The notes under the pieces are model-generated. The model did not search any database and was not told where the DNA came from. It saw only the letters and a list, made by a program, of their open reading frames with translations. Positions 1-9,762 of a stretch of 64,000 nucleotides of DNA are shown here, piece by piece. Each line of letters begins with the position of its first letter. Position 1 is the first letter of the stretch. This DNA comes from an uncultured Oscillospiraceae bacterium. Its GTDB lineage: Bacteria; Bacillota; Clostridia; Oscillospirales; Oscillospiraceae. The stretch covers positions 1 to 64,000 of the forward strand of contig CAKUBI010000007.1 of assembly GCA_934636865.1 (NCBI GenBank), written 5' to 3'. The position numbers and the translations under genes were made by a program.

Positions 1-96
1 ATGGACAGCGACCATGTGGTGCTCTCGGCCATCGCAGCCGACAAGCTGATCGCGCGCCTCGGTGTGGAGACGCTCGGCATAGAGGAGGAAACGTAA
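1..96 (+). CDS. remA: RemA/DUF370 family regulator, 3' end only
   Basis: Only the last 31 codons are inside the window, so the true start lies to the left and the ATG at base 1 is internal. The segment MDSDHVVLSAI followed by a short charged tail matches the C-terminal strand of RemA (DUF370), the small DNA-binding protein that activates biofilm-matrix genes in Bacillus. RemA lying immediately upstream of gmk and rpoZ is the usual Firmicute order and supports the call. The stop is four bases before the gmk start, so the two are co-transcribed. The tail is a few residues longer than in Bacillus RemA. Its role here (matrix regulation) is inferred from the family, although surface polysaccharide genes do occur about 30 kb downstream. 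Confidence 0.75.
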   Translation: MDSDHVVLSAIAADKLIARLGVETLGIEEET

Positions 97-100
97 CGCA

Positions 101-694
101 ATGTACAAAGGGAGAACTTTCATCATCTCCGGCCCGTCCGGAGTGGGTAAGAGCACGGTGCTCAAGGAGCTTTTCAAGGACCGGGACGATCTGTATTTTT
201 CCGTCTCGGCCACCACGCGCACGCCGCGTCCCGGCGAGGTGGACGGCGTGCACTATCACTTTACCGACGTGGATCATTTCCAGAAGATGATATCCGAGGA
301 CGCGTTCCTCGAGTACGCGGAATACGTCGGCAACTTCTACGGTACGCCGAAGAAGTACGTGGACGAGGCCATGGAGCAGGGCAAGGACGTCGTCCTCGAT
401 ATCGAGGTGCAGGGCGCGCTGCAGGTCGTGCACAAGCGGCCGGACGTGGTGCGCATTTTTATCGCGCCGCCCTCCTGGCAGGCGCTCGAGGAGCGCTTGA
501 CGAGCCGCGGGACCGACAGTCCCGAAAAGGTGCAGAAGCGCCTCGTGCGCGCGAAGGTCGAGCTGCAGACGGCCAACACCTACGATTACTTTGTCATCAA
601 CGACACGGTCGAACGCGCCGTGCGCGAAATCAACGCCATCATGCTCGCCGAGCACTGCAAGCCCGCCGAGCGCATGGCCATTTTGTCCGAATAA
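101..694 (+). CDS. gmk: Guanylate kinase
   Basis: Cytosolic enzyme that phosphorylates GMP to GDP with ATP. The 197 residues fit the usual 190-210. The P-loop GPSGVGKST lies at residues 11-19. The GMP-binding region follows with SATTRTPRPGEVDGVHYHF at about 36-54 and the Tyr/Glu residues of EYAEYVGNFYGT at about 71-82. DIEVQGALQV near residue 101 is the conserved 'D-V-Q-G' segment. The start follows a GGAGGAA Shine-Dalgarno in the remA tail. It belongs to the remA-gmk-rpoZ-priA operon. Nothing in the sequence is unusual. Confidence 0.97.
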   Translation: MYKGRTFIISGPSGVGKSTVLKELFKDRDDLYFSVSATTRTPRPGEVDGVHYHFTDVDHFQKMISEDAFLEYAEYVGNFYGTPKKYVDEAMEQGKDVVLDIEVQGALQVVHKRPDVVRIFIAPPSWQALEERLTSRGTDSPEKVQKRLVRAKVELQTANTYDYFVINDTVERAVREINAIMLAEHCKPAERMAILSE

Positions 695-734
695 TCTAAT
701 AAATCAGCCGAAAGGCAGAAGGAAGTAAACGATC

Positions 735-947
735 ATGATGCTTTATCCCGCTATGAGTCTGCTCAACAAGTATGTTGAGAACCGCTACCTGCTTGTTAAC
801 GTGGTTTCGCGCCGCGCTCGCCAGATCGCCGAGCAGGCCGACGTGGAGGGCTATCCCCTTTGCGAAAAGCCCGTGACCACGGCCATCAACGAGGTCGCCG
901 CCGGCAAGATCACCGCTGCGAACATTGATACGCACATCGCAAAGTAA
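735..947 (+). CDS. rpoZ: DNA-directed RNA polymerase omega subunit
   Basis: Seventy-residue omega subunit, which helps beta' fold and assemble into RNA polymerase. The N-terminal MMLYPAMSLLN, the central YLLVNVVSRRARQIAE and the segment KPVTTAINEVAAGKI match Firmicute omega proteins. Two ATG codons lie side by side at the start; the first follows GGAAG at a workable distance and gives the usual MMLYPA beginning. It lies 40 bases after gmk and 27 bases before priA, the common order in Clostridia. Confidence 0.95.
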   Translation: MMLYPAMSLLNKYVENRYLLVNVVSRRARQIAEQADVEGYPLCEKPVTTAINEVAAGKITAANIDTHIAK

Positions 948-974
948 AACAAAACACAAAAAGGGGGAGACTGT

Positions 975-3443
975 ATGGCAGAGAGAACGCTTGCTCGTGT
1001 CGCAGTCTCTTCTGTTCCGTATGCGGCAGATAAGCTCTATACCTACCGCGTTCCGGACGGGCTTTTGTCCGCCGCCGCGCCCGGCAAGCGGGTGCTCATC
1101 CCGTTTGGCCGCGGCAACAAGCGCGGCGAGGGCTTTGTGCTCGACGTCGTGCGCGAGGAGGACAAGCCCGCCTACAAGCCCATCGACGCCTTTCTTGACG
1201 AAGCGCCGCTGCTGGATGCGAAGGATCTGCGCCTTGTCCGCTGGATGAAGGCGCGCTACTTCTGCACCTATTATGACGCGCTCAAGGCGCTGCTGCCCGG
1301 CGGCGTCTGGCTCAAAAGCCGCGAGGTCTGGCGCCTGCGCGACGGCGTGAGCGCGGAGGAGGCGCTTTCCGCCGCCGCGCCCGATTCGCTCGAGGAGACG
1401 CTTCTTCGCGCCGTGCTCGGTGCAAAGGAGCTCGAGCGCGGCGCGCTCGACGAGCTGGGCGGTGAGAAAACGGGCAAAGCGCTCCGCGCGCTTGAGCAGC
1501 ACGGCCTTCTTACCTGTGAAACGACAATGAAGCAGCGCCTTGGCGACAAGACGGCGCGCATGGCGTCGCTCTGCGTGAGCGCAGAGGACGCGCTCGCCGC
1601 AGTCGAGCCGAAGCGCCGCAGCGCGCCGGTGCGCTATGCGGTCGTGGAGCTTTTGAGCTGCGAGGGGACGCTTTCGACCGCCGAGATCAGCTACTACACG
1701 GGCGCGACGATGCAGACGCTGCGCGGCCTTGAAAAGCTGGGCCTGCTCACGTTTTCCGAGCAGGAGGTACTGCGCGTCAGCACCGCGCCGGAGAGCGCTG
1801 AGCGCACGGACGTGACGCTCAACTTTGAGCAGCAGCAGGCCTTCGAGGGCCTTTCCGCGCTTTTGGAGCGGGAGGGCGGCAGCGCCGCGCTCCTGTACGG
1901 CGTGACCGCAAGCGGCAAGACGCAGGTCTATCTGAAGCTCATCGAGGAAGCGCTCCGGCGCGGAAGGACGGCTATGCTGCTCGTGCCGGAGATCGCGCTC
2001 ACGCCGCAGATGATGCGGCGCTTTTCCGCGCGCTTCGGAAGTGACGTTGTGATGCTGCACAGCGCGCTGCCGCTCACGGAGCGCTACGACCAGTGGAAGC
2101 GCATCCGCCGCGGCGAGGTGCGCGTTGTGCTGGGCACGCGCAGCGCGGTGTTCGCGCCGCTCCCGGACCTCGGTCTCATCATTCTGGACGAGGAGCAGGA
2201 GGGGAGCTACCAGTCGGAAAATCCACCGCACTATCACGCGCGCGACATCGCGCAGTTCCGCTGCGCACAGCACGGCGCGCTGATGCTGCTCGGCTCGGCC
2301 ACGCCGACGGTGGAGACCGCGTATTACGCAAAGCACGGACGCTATCAAGTGTTTTCCCTTCACAAGCGTTACAACGATCTGCCGCTTCCAAGGGTGCTCA
2401 TTGCCGACATGAAGGACGAGCTGCGCCGGGGGAACGACGGCACCATCGGCAGCGCGCTGCGTGCGGAGATCGAAAAAAATCTTTCGCGCGGGGAGCAGAG
2501 CATTCTGTTTCTCAACCGGCGCGGCAGCGCGCGGATGCTCCTTTGCGGTGAGTGCGGCTATGTGCCGCAGTGCCCGCGGTGCAGCGTGCCGATGACGTAC
2601 CACTCCGCAAACGAGCGGCTGATGTGCCACTACTGCGGCCATTCCGAGGCCGTGATGGCGCGGTGCAGCGAGTGCGGAGGGCTGATGAAGCGCGTCGGCT
2701 CCGGCACGCAGAAGGTCGAGCAGGAGCTTTTGTCGCTCTTTCCCGGCACGAAGGTGCTGCGCATGGACGCCGACACCGTCGCCGCCGCGCGGGGACACGA
2801 AGCGCTTTTGAAGCAGTTTACCGAACAGAACATTCCCATCCTGCTTGGCACGCAGATGGTCGCCAAGGGGCTGGATTTTGAAAACGTGACGCTCGTCGGC
2901 GTGCTGGACGCGGACCTTTCGCTCTACGTGCAGAACTACCACGCCGCCGAGCGGACCTACAGTCTGCTTGCGCAGGTCGTCGGCCGCGCGGGACGGGGCG
3001 AGCGCGCGGGGCGCGCCGTCATCCAGACCTATCACCCCGAAAACGAGGTCATTCAGGCCGCGGCGAAGCAGGATTATGAGGCGTTCTACCAAAGCGAGCT
3101 GCGCCTGCGCCGCCTGCGGCGCTATCCGCCGTTTGCCGACCTCTTCACGCTGACGGTCACGGGGCTTGACGAGCTGCGCGTGATCGCCGCGGCGCGCGCA
3201 CTGTGCGACGCGCTGCGGCGCGAGAGCGGGAGGGAGCCGCTGCGCGCGCTCGAAGCTGAGGTGCTCGGCCCCGCCGGCGCGCCAGTCGTGAAGGTCAACA
3301 ACCGCTACCGCTACTGCGTGTATCTCTGCGGCAGGAGCGGCAGCGCGCTGCGGCGCACGGTCAGCGAATATCTGCTGGCCTTTTCCGCCAGAAAAGAAAA
3401 CCGCGGTCTCGACATTTTTGCCGACTGCAATGCTTTACAATAG
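975..3443 (+). CDS. priA: Primosomal replication-restart helicase PriA
   Basis: An 822-residue 3'-to-5' helicase that reloads the replisome at stalled forks. The N-terminal 3'-end-binding domain (about 1-105) precedes a winged-helix region. The Walker A motif GVTASGKT is at 309-316. The motif II box reads DEEQ (about 405-408) instead of the usual DEEH. The zinc-binding insertion has paired cysteines in CGECGYVPQCPRC, CHYCG and CSECGG. The late helicase motif is QVVGRAGRGERAG. GGGGGAG upstream supports the ATG. It sits between rpoZ and def, as in many Firmicutes. The DEEQ variant is a minor change at the coupling residue and not evidence of inactivity. Confidence 0.96.
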   Translation: MAERTLARVAVSSVPYAADKLYTYRVPDGLLSAAAPGKRVLIPFGRGNKRGEGFVLDVVREEDKPAYKPIDAFLDEAPLLDAKDLRLVRWMKARYFCTYYDALKALLPGGVWLKSREVWRLRDGVSAEEALSAAAPDSLEETLLRAVLGAKELERGALDELGGEKTGKALRALEQHGLLTCETTMKQRLGDKTARMASLCVSAEDALAAVEPKRRSAPVRYAVVELLSCEGTLSTAEISYYTGATMQTLRGLEKLGLLTFSEQEVLRVSTAPESAERTDVTLNFEQQQAFEGLSALLEREGGSAALLYGVTASGKTQVYLKLIEEALRRGRTAMLLVPEIALTPQMMRRFSARFGSDVVMLHSALPLTERYDQWKRIRRGEVRVVLGTRSAVFAPLPDLGLIILDEEQEGSYQSENPPHYHARDIAQFRCAQHGALMLLGSATPTVETAYYAKHGRYQVFSLHKRYNDLPLPRVLIADMKDELRRGNDGTIGSALRAEIEKNLSRGEQSILFLNRRGSARMLLCGECGYVPQCPRCSVPMTYHSANERLMCHYCGHSEAVMARCSECGGLMKRVGSGTQKVEQELLSLFPGTKVLRMDADTVAAARGHEALLKQFTEQNIPILLGTQMVAKGLDFENVTLVGVLDADLSLYVQNYHAAERTYSLLAQVVGRAGRGERAGRAVIQTYHPENEVIQAAAKQDYEAFYQSELRLRRLRRYPPFADLFTLTVTGLDELRVIAAARALCDALRRESGREPLRALEAEVLGPAGAPVVKVNNRYRYCVYLCGRSGSALRRTVSEYLLAFSARKENRGLDIFADCNALQ

Positions 3444-3462
3444 AGAAGAGAGGAAAAATATT

Positions 3463-3966
3463 ATGGCTATCCGTACCATTCGAGAAAAAGGCGATCCCTG
3501 CCTGACCAAAGTCTGCCGCCCGGTGACGGAGTTCAACGCCCGTCTCCACCAGCTGCTCGACGACATGGCCGACACGCTGGCCGAGGCCGGCGGCGTGGGC
3601 CTTGCGGCCCCGCAGGTCGGCATCCTGCGCAGGGTCTGCATCGTGGAGGACACGCAGGGCGAGATCATTGAGCTCATCAACCCCGAGATCATCAAGGCCG
3701 AGGGCGAGCAGACGGGCCTTGAGGGCTGTCTGAGCGTGCCGGGCAAGTACGGCATCGTCACGCGCCCGATGGTGGTGCGCGTGCGCGCGCAGGACCGCTA
3801 CGGCACGACCTTCGAGGTCGAGGACGAGGAGCTGACGGCGCGCTGCTTCTGCCACGAGATCGAGCATCTCGACGGCCACCTCTACACCGAGCACTGCAGG
3901 GTTCTCACCGACGAGGAGCTCGAGCAGTATATCCGCGAGCACGAAAAGGAGCTGGACGAGGAATGA
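3463..3966 (+). CDS. def: Peptide deformylase
   Basis: Removes the N-terminal formyl group from new proteins; Fe2+/Zn2+ metalloprotease fold. All three family motifs are present: GVGLAAPQVG (motif 1), EGCLSVPG (motif 2, metal-binding Cys) and CHEIEHLDG (motif 3, HExxH). The frame is open further upstream into the priA tail, but the start chosen here is MAIRTIREKGDP, preceded by AGAGAGG at good spacing and matching the usual 'I-R-x-x-G-D-P' beginning, giving 167 residues. The stop overlaps fmt, whose product acts at the opposite end of the formyl cycle. Confidence 0.95.
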   Translation: MAIRTIREKGDPCLTKVCRPVTEFNARLHQLLDDMADTLAEAGGVGLAAPQVGILRRVCIVEDTQGEIIELINPEIIKAEGEQTGLEGCLSVPGKYGIVTRPMVVRVRAQDRYGTTFEVEDEELTARCFCHEIEHLDGHLYTEHCRVLTDEELEQYIREHEKELDEE

Positions 3967-4889
3967 GGATCGTCTTTATGGGTACGCCCGACTTTGCGCG
4001 CACCATTTTGGAGCGCCTGGTCGCGGACGGGCACGAGGTCTGCGGCGTTTTCACGCAGCCGGACAAGCCGCGCAGCCGAAACAAAGTGACGCCAAGCCCT
4101 GTAAAGGAATATGCTTTGTCACAGAATATTCCCGTTTTTCAGCCGGTGACGATGCGCGACGGCACGGCGCTGGCCGATTTGAAGGCGCTTGCGCCCGAGC
4201 TTGCGGTCGTGGCGGCCTATGGCCGCATCCTGCCTGAGGAGATGCTCGCCGTGCCGCCGATGGGCTGCGTCAACGTGCACGCGTCCGTCCTGCCGAAGTA
4301 CCGCGGCGCCGCGCCGATCAACTGGGCCATCCTGAACGGCGAGAAGGAAAGCGGCGTGACGATCATGCACATGGCGAAGGAATGCGACACGGGCGACATG
4401 ATCTTAGTTAAAAAGCAGCCCATCCGCCCGGACGAAACGGCAGAGGAGCTGTTCTGCGACCTTGCCGCGCTGGGTGCGGACGCGATCGCCGAAGCGATCG
4501 CGGAGATCCAAAACGAAGAAGCGCAGCGCGTGCCGCAGAATGAAGCGGAGGCGACGTATGCGCCGATGCTCTCGCGCGAGCTTTCGCCGATCGACTGGAC
4601 AAGAAGCAGCACGCAGATCATCGACCAGATCCGAGGTCTTATCCCGTGGCCCTGCGCCGCGGCAGGCATTCTTGGCGCGAACACGAAAATTTTCCGCGCC
4701 GTGCCGCTCGGCGAGACGAAGGATGCGCCCGGCACGCTGCGCGCGCTTAAAAAGGGCATCGAGGCCGCCTGCGGCGACGGGAAGAGCATCCTCATCACGG
4801 AGCTTCAGCCCGACGGCGGCAAGCGCATGGCCGCGAACGCCTTTTTAAACGGTAAGCGCATCGCCGCGGGGACGGTCCTCAATGCGTAA
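3963..4889 (+). CDS. fmt: Methionyl-tRNA formyltransferase
   Basis: Transfers a formyl group from 10-formyl-tetrahydrofolate to initiator Met-tRNA. The 308 residues match the usual 305-315. The N-terminal segment [12 protein letters not shown] begins the hydrolase-like Rossmann fold. The signature [18 protein letters not shown] holds the catalytic His; it is followed by [16 protein letters not shown] with the catalytic Asp. The C-terminal OB-like domain starts near residue 205. The ATGA overlap with def and an eight-base overlap with rsmB indicate translational coupling. Confidence 0.96.
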   Translation: MRIVFMGTPDFARTILERLVADGHEVCGVFTQPDKPRSRNKVTPSPVKEYALSQNIPVFQPVTMRDGTALADLKALAPELAVVAAYGRILPEEMLAVPPMGCVNVHASVLPKYRGAAPINWAILNGEKESGVTIMHMAKECDTGDMILVKKQPIRPDETAEELFCDLAALGADAIAEAIAEIQNEEAQRVPQNEAEATYAPMLSRELSPIDWTRSSTQIIDQIRGLIPWPCAAAGILGANTKIFRAVPLGETKDAPGTLRALKKGIEAACGDGKSILITELQPDGGKRMAANAFLNGKRIAAGTVLNA

Positions 4890-6216
4890 GGGCAGTACCG
4901 CAAACGCGCGCGAATGCGCGCTCGCCGTGATCGTCTCCTGCCGCCGGAGCGGCGCGTGGGCGGACGCGGCGCTCAAGGCGCAGCTCGGTAAGACCGCGCT
5001 GAGCGCGCAGGACGCGGCGCTTTGCAGCCGCATCGTCTACGGTGTGATGCAGAACGAGCTGCTGCTGAACTGGTATCTTGGCGCTTACTGCACGCAGAAG
5101 CTGGATCATTTGCAGCCGCCGCTTGCCGACATTCTGCGCATCGGCGCGTATCAGATCTTATTTTTGGACAAGGTCCCCGACCACGCGGCGGTGAGCGAAT
5201 CCGTCGAGCTCTGCCGCACGAACGGCCGCAGCGCCGCGAGCGGTCTGGTGAACGCCGTGCTGCGCAAGGTCGCGCAGCACAAAAACGACCTGCCCGCGCT
5301 GCCGCGGGACACGCTCTCTCGCCTGAGCATCGCCTACAGCCACCCAAAGTGGCTCGTGGAGCGGCTTCTTGCCCTGCTGGGCGAGGAGGAAGCGGAGCAG
5401 TTCCTACGCATCGACAACGAGGCCGCACCCATGACCGTGCAGGTGAACCCGCTCAAGACGGACGGGGAAGCGCTTGCGCGCGAGCTTGCGGGCGACGGTA
5501 TCGAGGTCACGCCGCACACGATGGTGCCGGGCTGCTTCGAGCTTTCAGGCACCGGCGACCTCACGACGCTCGCGGCCTTCTATCAGGGCCGCTTCACAGT
5601 GCAGGACGCGGCGGCGAAGCTTGTGAGCTGTGCCGCGGGCTTTGCAAAGGGGCAGAAGGTGCTGGACGTCTGCGCCGCGCCCGGCGGCAAGTCGTTTGCC
5701 GCGGCATTTGCTATGGAGAACGAGGGACAGATCCTCTCGTGCGACCTGCACGAGAACAAATTGAAGCGCATCCGTGAGGGCGCGCAGCGCCTTGGCATCA
5801 CCTGTATTGAAACGGCCTGCGCCGACGGGCGCGTTTTCCGCGCGGAGTGGGCGGGCGCGTTTGACACGGTCCTTTGCGACGTGCCTTGCTCCGGCCTTGG
5901 CATCATCCGCAAAAAGCCGGACATCCGCTATAAGGACGAGGGCGAGCTTTCGTCCCTGCCGGAGATCCAGCGCGCGATTCTGGAGAACAGCGCGCGCTAT
6001 GTGAAAGCGGGCGGCGTGCTGGTCTACTCGACCTGCACCATTCTGCCCGAGGAAAACGAGCAGGTGACGGACGCGTTTTTAGCCTCGCACCCGGACTTTA
6101 CCTACGAAGCATTTACCCTGCCGGACGGCACCGCCGCGCCGGGGAGCCTGACGCTCTGGCCGCAGCGCAGCGGAACGGACGGGTTTTATCTCAGCCGCAT
6201 GAGGAGGAAAGCATGA
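4882..6216 (+). CDS. rsmB: 16S rRNA m5C967 methyltransferase RsmB
   Basis: SAM-dependent 16S rRNA cytosine-5 methyltransferase (Sun/Fmu). The 444 residues comprise an N-terminal NusB-like RNA-binding domain (about 1-140) and a C-terminal RsmB/Nop2 catalytic domain. The SAM-binding motif is VLDVCAAPGGKSFAAA. The two active-site cysteines are in DVPCSGLGIIRKKPD and YSTCTILPEENE. The start overlaps the end of fmt and the stop overlaps the start of rlmN, so the genes are coupled. Fmt-RsmB-RlmN is a standard Firmicute order. Confidence 0.95.
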   Translation: MRKGSTANARECALAVIVSCRRSGAWADAALKAQLGKTALSAQDAALCSRIVYGVMQNELLLNWYLGAYCTQKLDHLQPPLADILRIGAYQILFLDKVPDHAAVSESVELCRTNGRSAASGLVNAVLRKVAQHKNDLPALPRDTLSRLSIAYSHPKWLVERLLALLGEEEAEQFLRIDNEAAPMTVQVNPLKTDGEALARELAGDGIEVTPHTMVPGCFELSGTGDLTTLAAFYQGRFTVQDAAAKLVSCAAGFAKGQKVLDVCAAPGGKSFAAAFAMENEGQILSCDLHENKLKRIREGAQRLGITCIETACADGRVFRAEWAGAFDTVLCDVPCSGLGIIRKKPDIRYKDEGELSSLPEIQRAILENSARYVKAGGVLVYSTCTILPEENEQVTDAFLASHPDFTYEAFTLPDGTAAPGSLTLWPQRSGTDGFYLSRMRRKA

Positions 6217-7250
6217 CGGATATCAAGTCGATGACACTGCCCGAGATCACCGAGGCGCTGCGCGCGATGGGCGAGCCGTCGTTCCGCGGCAAGCAGGTGT
6301 TCACCTGGCTGCACCGCGGCGTGACGGACTTCGACCAGATGATCAATATTCCAAAGCCGCTGCGCGAAAAGCTCAGGCGGGAGTATACCATCACCGTGCC
6401 CTTCGTCGCGCGCAAGCAGGTCTCGAAGCTTGACGGGACGATCAAGTACCTCTGGGAGCTTTCCGACGGCAACTGCATCGAAACGGTGCTCATGTCCTAT
6501 CACCACGGCAACACCGTCTGCATTTCCTCGCAGGTGGGCTGCCGCATGGGCTGCAAGTTCTGCGCATCCACGCTCGCGGGCAAGGTGCGCGACCTGAGGC
6601 CCTCTGAAATGCTCGATCAGGTGCTCTTCACCCAGCTCGACTCGGGCAGGGAAATCTCCAACATCGTGCTCATGGGCATCGGCGAACCGCTCGACAACCG
6701 CGCGAACGTGCTGCGGTTTTTAGAGCTTATCAACCATCCCGACGGGATGAACATCGGCATGCGGCACATCTCGCTCTCCACCTGCGGCGTGGTGCCGGGC
6801 ATCGACGCGCTGGCGGAGGACAATTTGCAGCTGACGCTGTCGGTCTCGCTCCACGCGCCCGACAGCGAGACGCGCAGCCGCATCATGCCGGTCAACAGGG
6901 CCTACGACGTTTCCGAGCTGTTTGCGGCCTGCCACCGGTACTTTAAGAAAACGGGCCGCCGCATCTCGTTTGAGTACGCGATGATCGACGGTGTGAACGA
7001 CCACGACTGGCAGGCGGACCTGCTGGCGGAGAAGATCCGCGGCATGCCGGGGCATGTGAACCTCATCCCGCTCAACGACGTGGTCGAGAGCGAATTCAAG
7101 CCCAGCAAGCGCGTGAGCGCGTTCCAGAAGCGCCTGGAGTCCCACGGCCTGACGGCGACGGTCCGCCGCAGCCTTGGCGGTGATATCGACGCGAGCTGCG
7201 GACAGCTGCGGCGCAAGGAAATGAAAGAAAGAGAGGCTGCGCTGCAATGA
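6213..7250 (+). CDS. rlmN: Dual-specificity RNA methyltransferase RlmN
   Basis: Radical SAM enzyme that methylates C2 of A2503 in 23S rRNA and A37 in some tRNAs. The 345 residues contain the 4Fe-4S motif in GCRMGCKFCAST (C-x3-C-x2-C). The acceptor cysteine that carries the methyl group is in IDASCGQLR close to the C-terminus. GIGEPLDN and SLSTCGVVPGID are further family segments. The ATGA overlaps at both ends place it inside the same operon as rsmB and the phosphatase gene. Confidence 0.96.
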   Translation: MTDIKSMTLPEITEALRAMGEPSFRGKQVFTWLHRGVTDFDQMINIPKPLREKLRREYTITVPFVARKQVSKLDGTIKYLWELSDGNCIETVLMSYHHGNTVCISSQVGCRMGCKFCASTLAGKVRDLRPSEMLDQVLFTQLDSGREISNIVLMGIGEPLDNRANVLRFLELINHPDGMNIGMRHISLSTCGVVPGIDALAEDNLQLTLSVSLHAPDSETRSRIMPVNRAYDVSELFAACHRYFKKTGRRISFEYAMIDGVNDHDWQADLLAEKIRGMPGHVNLIPLNDVVESEFKPSKRVSAFQKRLESHGLTATVRRSLGGDIDASCGQLRRKEMKEREAALQ

Positions 7251-7978
7251 ACGCCCTTGGCAAGACCGACGTGGGACTGCGTCGGCACGAAAATCAGGAC
7301 ACCTTTGCCGTCGAGCGCCTCGGCGCGCAGACCGTCGCCGTCGTGTGTGACGGCATGGGCGGCGCGGAGGGCGGACAGATCGCAAGCGCGCTTGCGGTCG
7401 AGACGTTCATGAGCGAGCTGCGCGCGCTTTTGCGCGAGGATATGACTGTCGAGCAGCTGCGCGAGCTGGCATCGTTCTGCGTGGCGAAGGCGAACACCGC
7501 CGTTTATCAGCGCTCGCTTGAGGATGAGGACTGTCACGGCATGGGGACGACGCTCGTTTCCGCTGTGGCGGGGGAGCGCGGGACGGTCGTTTGCAACGTG
7601 GGCGACAGCCGCGCCTATCTCATCCGCGGCGGCGGTATTACGCGCATCACGCACGATCACAGCGTGGTGCAGACGCTCGTGGAGAGCGGCAACATCACCG
7701 CCGAGGAGGCGCGCACGCACCCCAACCGCAACCTCATCACCCGCGCGCTCGGCACCGAGGAGAGCACGCGCTGCGACGCCTTCGAGGTCCCGCTGAGCCG
7801 GGGAGACAAGCTCCTGCTCTGCACCGACGGCCTCGTCATCACGGCGACGGATGAAGAGATCTGCCGCGCGGTCTGCACAGGAAAGAGCGCGGAGGAGAGC
7901 CTTTCAGGGCTCATTGCGCTGGCGAAGGCACAGGGCGCGCCGGACAATGTGACGGTCGTGCTCATTGACTGCTCGTAA
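7247..7978 (+). CDS. stp: PP2C-type Ser/Thr protein phosphatase (Stp/PrpC)
   Basis: Metal-dependent phosphatase that removes phosphate from proteins phosphorylated by the PASTA kinase encoded next. Family motifs are present in order: DVGLRRHENQD (metal site and substrate Arg), VVCDGMGGAEGG (metal-binding Asp), NVGDSRAYLI, LLLCTDGL and GAPDNVTVVL near the C-terminus. The 243 residues are a normal length. The start overlaps the rlmN stop by four bases, and the kinase gene follows after 17 bases. The phosphatase/kinase pair next to rsgA is a conserved Firmicute module linked to cell-wall and growth control. Confidence 0.95.
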   Translation: MNALGKTDVGLRRHENQDTFAVERLGAQTVAVVCDGMGGAEGGQIASALAVETFMSELRALLREDMTVEQLRELASFCVAKANTAVYQRSLEDEDCHGMGTTLVSAVAGERGTVVCNVGDSRAYLIRGGGITRITHDHSVVQTLVESGNITAEEARTHPNRNLITRALGTEESTRCDAFEVPLSRGDKLLLCTDGLVITATDEEICRAVCTGKSAEESLSGLIALAKAQGAPDNVTVVLIDCS

Positions 7979-7995
7979 GGGAGGTGGCATTCGGA

Positions 7996-9762
7996 ATGAG
8001 TAATAAAATGATCGGGAAAATGCTCGACAATCGCTATGAGCTGCTCGAGGTCATCGGCAGCGGCGGCATGGCCGTCGTCTACAAGGCCAAGTGCCACCGG
8101 CTCAACCGCCTTGTCGCGGTCAAGGTGCTCAAAAGCGACCTGGCCGAGGACGCGGATTTCCGCCGCCGCTTCCGCGACGAGTCGCAGGCGGTCGCGATGC
8201 TCTCGCATCCGAACATCGTTTCGGTCTACGACGTGAGCCGCGGCGAAACGGAATATATCGTCATGGAGCTGATCGACGGCATCACGCTCAAGCAGTATAT
8301 GGAAAAGCGCGGCCAGCTCAACTGGCGCGAGGCGCTGCACTTCATCACGCAGATCATGAAGGCGCTCGCGCACGCGCATTCGCGCGGCATCATCCACCGC
8401 GACATCAAGCCGCAGAACATCATGGTCCTGCGCGACGGCAGCGTCAAGGTCGCGGACTTCGGCATCGCCTGCCTTGCAAACGCGGCCAACACGCTCACGC
8501 AGGAGGCGCTCGGCTCGGTGCACTACATGTCGCCCGAGCAGGCGCGCGGCGACCGCACGGACGCGCGCTCGGACATTTACTCCGCGGGCGTGGTGCTCTA
8601 TGAGATGCTGACGGGCCGTCTGCCCTTTGAGGGAGACAGCGCCGTTTCCGTCGCCATCCAGCATCTGTCCTCCGTGCCGCTCTCGCCGCGCGAGATCAAC
8701 CCCGACGTGCCGGAGGCGCTCGAGCTCATCTGCATGAAGGCGATGGCGTCGGATATCGACAAGCGCTACGCTTCGGCGGACGAAATGCTCGCAGACCTCG
8801 AGGAGTTCCGCAAGAACCCCGACGTGGACCTCGATTTTTCTATCGAGGACCTGCATCGCGAGGCCGTGGACGAGCCGACGCAGTATATCCCCGCCGTGCG
8901 CCCGGCGGCAGGCAAGGCGCAGCCCGTGGAGGAGGAGAGCGAGGAAGACGAAGCGCCGCAGAAAAAGGACCCGCGAAAGCTCCTGACCATTGTCGCCGCG
9001 GCCGTGGCGGCGGTCGCGCTGATCGTGCTGCTCTGGCACGCGATCTTCAGCGATCTTTTCGGCAAGGAGCAGACGCCGACGGAATTTAAGGTGCCCGACC
9101 TCTTCGGCATGACCATCGACGAGGCCGAGGCAGACGAGCGCGTGAAGGATATCTTCGTGATCGAGCAGATCGGCCAGCGCGCAAGCGAGTACGAGGCCGG
9201 AACGATCATCGAACAGTCGCCGGAAAAGGGCAAGATGGTCAAGGGCAACCGCGTCATCTCAGTCTTTGTCAGCACCGGCGCGAAAACGGAGGCAATGCCG
9301 AACCTTGTCAACACGGAAAAGCGCAGCGCCTCGCTCCAGCTGAAAAATCTGGACCTTGATCTCGTGATCGACGACACGCTGGAGGAATACAGCGAGACGA
9401 TCACGGCGGGCTATGTCATCCGCACGATCCCGGAGGCCAGCGCGACGCTCAACGTGGGCGACACGGTGACGCTTGTGATCAGCAAGGGCTCTGCCAAAAA
9501 GCCTGTAACGGTCATTACCTTTACAGGGAGCGACATTGAGATCGTCCGCCAGCAGGCCACGCAGATGGGACTTGTTGTGGGCGATGTGACTGAGCGGGCG
9601 GACGTGAGCCCGGCTGGCACGGTGCTCGAGCAGAGCATCGCCCCGGAGACGGACGTGAAGGAGGGTACGACGATCACCTTCGTCGTGAGCTCCGGACCCG
9701 ACGTGGACGACGGCGCGGGCGCGGAAGCGCCGGCCGCCGGCGGAGACGAGGAGGCGCCGTGA
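7996..9762 (+). CDS. prkC: PASTA-domain Ser/Thr protein kinase (PrkC/PknB)
   Basis: Membrane kinase that senses muropeptides and phosphorylates translation and cell-wall proteins. The ATG used follows GGGAGGTGG; an in-frame GTG 12 bases earlier falls inside that ribosome site and is unlikely. The 588 residues divide into a kinase domain (about 13-275) with glycine loop GSGGMAVVY, K43 in VAVKVL, catalytic HRDIKPQN (D136) and DFG (D154), an acidic linker, one membrane span near 330-352, and three outward-facing PASTA repeats of about 65-70 residues each. In Bacillus, PrkC triggers germination in response to muropeptides, which suits a spore former. It is coupled to stp upstream and overlaps rsgA by four bases. 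Confidence 0.95.
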   Translation: MSNKMIGKMLDNRYELLEVIGSGGMAVVYKAKCHRLNRLVAVKVLKSDLAEDADFRRRFRDESQAVAMLSHPNIVSVYDVSRGETEYIVMELIDGITLKQYMEKRGQLNWREALHFITQIMKALAHAHSRGIIHRDIKPQNIMVLRDGSVKVADFGIACLANAANTLTQEALGSVHYMSPEQARGDRTDARSDIYSAGVVLYEMLTGRLPFEGDSAVSVAIQHLSSVPLSPREINPDVPEALELICMKAMASDIDKRYASADEMLADLEEFRKNPDVDLDFSIEDLHREAVDEPTQYIPAVRPAAGKAQPVEEESEEDEAPQKKDPRKLLTIVAAAVAAVALIVLLWHAIFSDLFGKEQTPTEFKVPDLFGMTIDEAEADERVKDIFVIEQIGQRASEYEAGTIIEQSPEKGKMVKGNRVISVFVSTGAKTEAMPNLVNTEKRSASLQLKNLDLDLVIDDTLEEYSETITAGYVIRTIPEASATLNVGDTVTLVISKGSAKKPVTVITFTGSDIEIVRQQATQMGLVVGDVTERADVSPAGTVLEQSIAPETDVKEGTTITFVVSSGPDVDDGAGAEAPAAGGDEEAP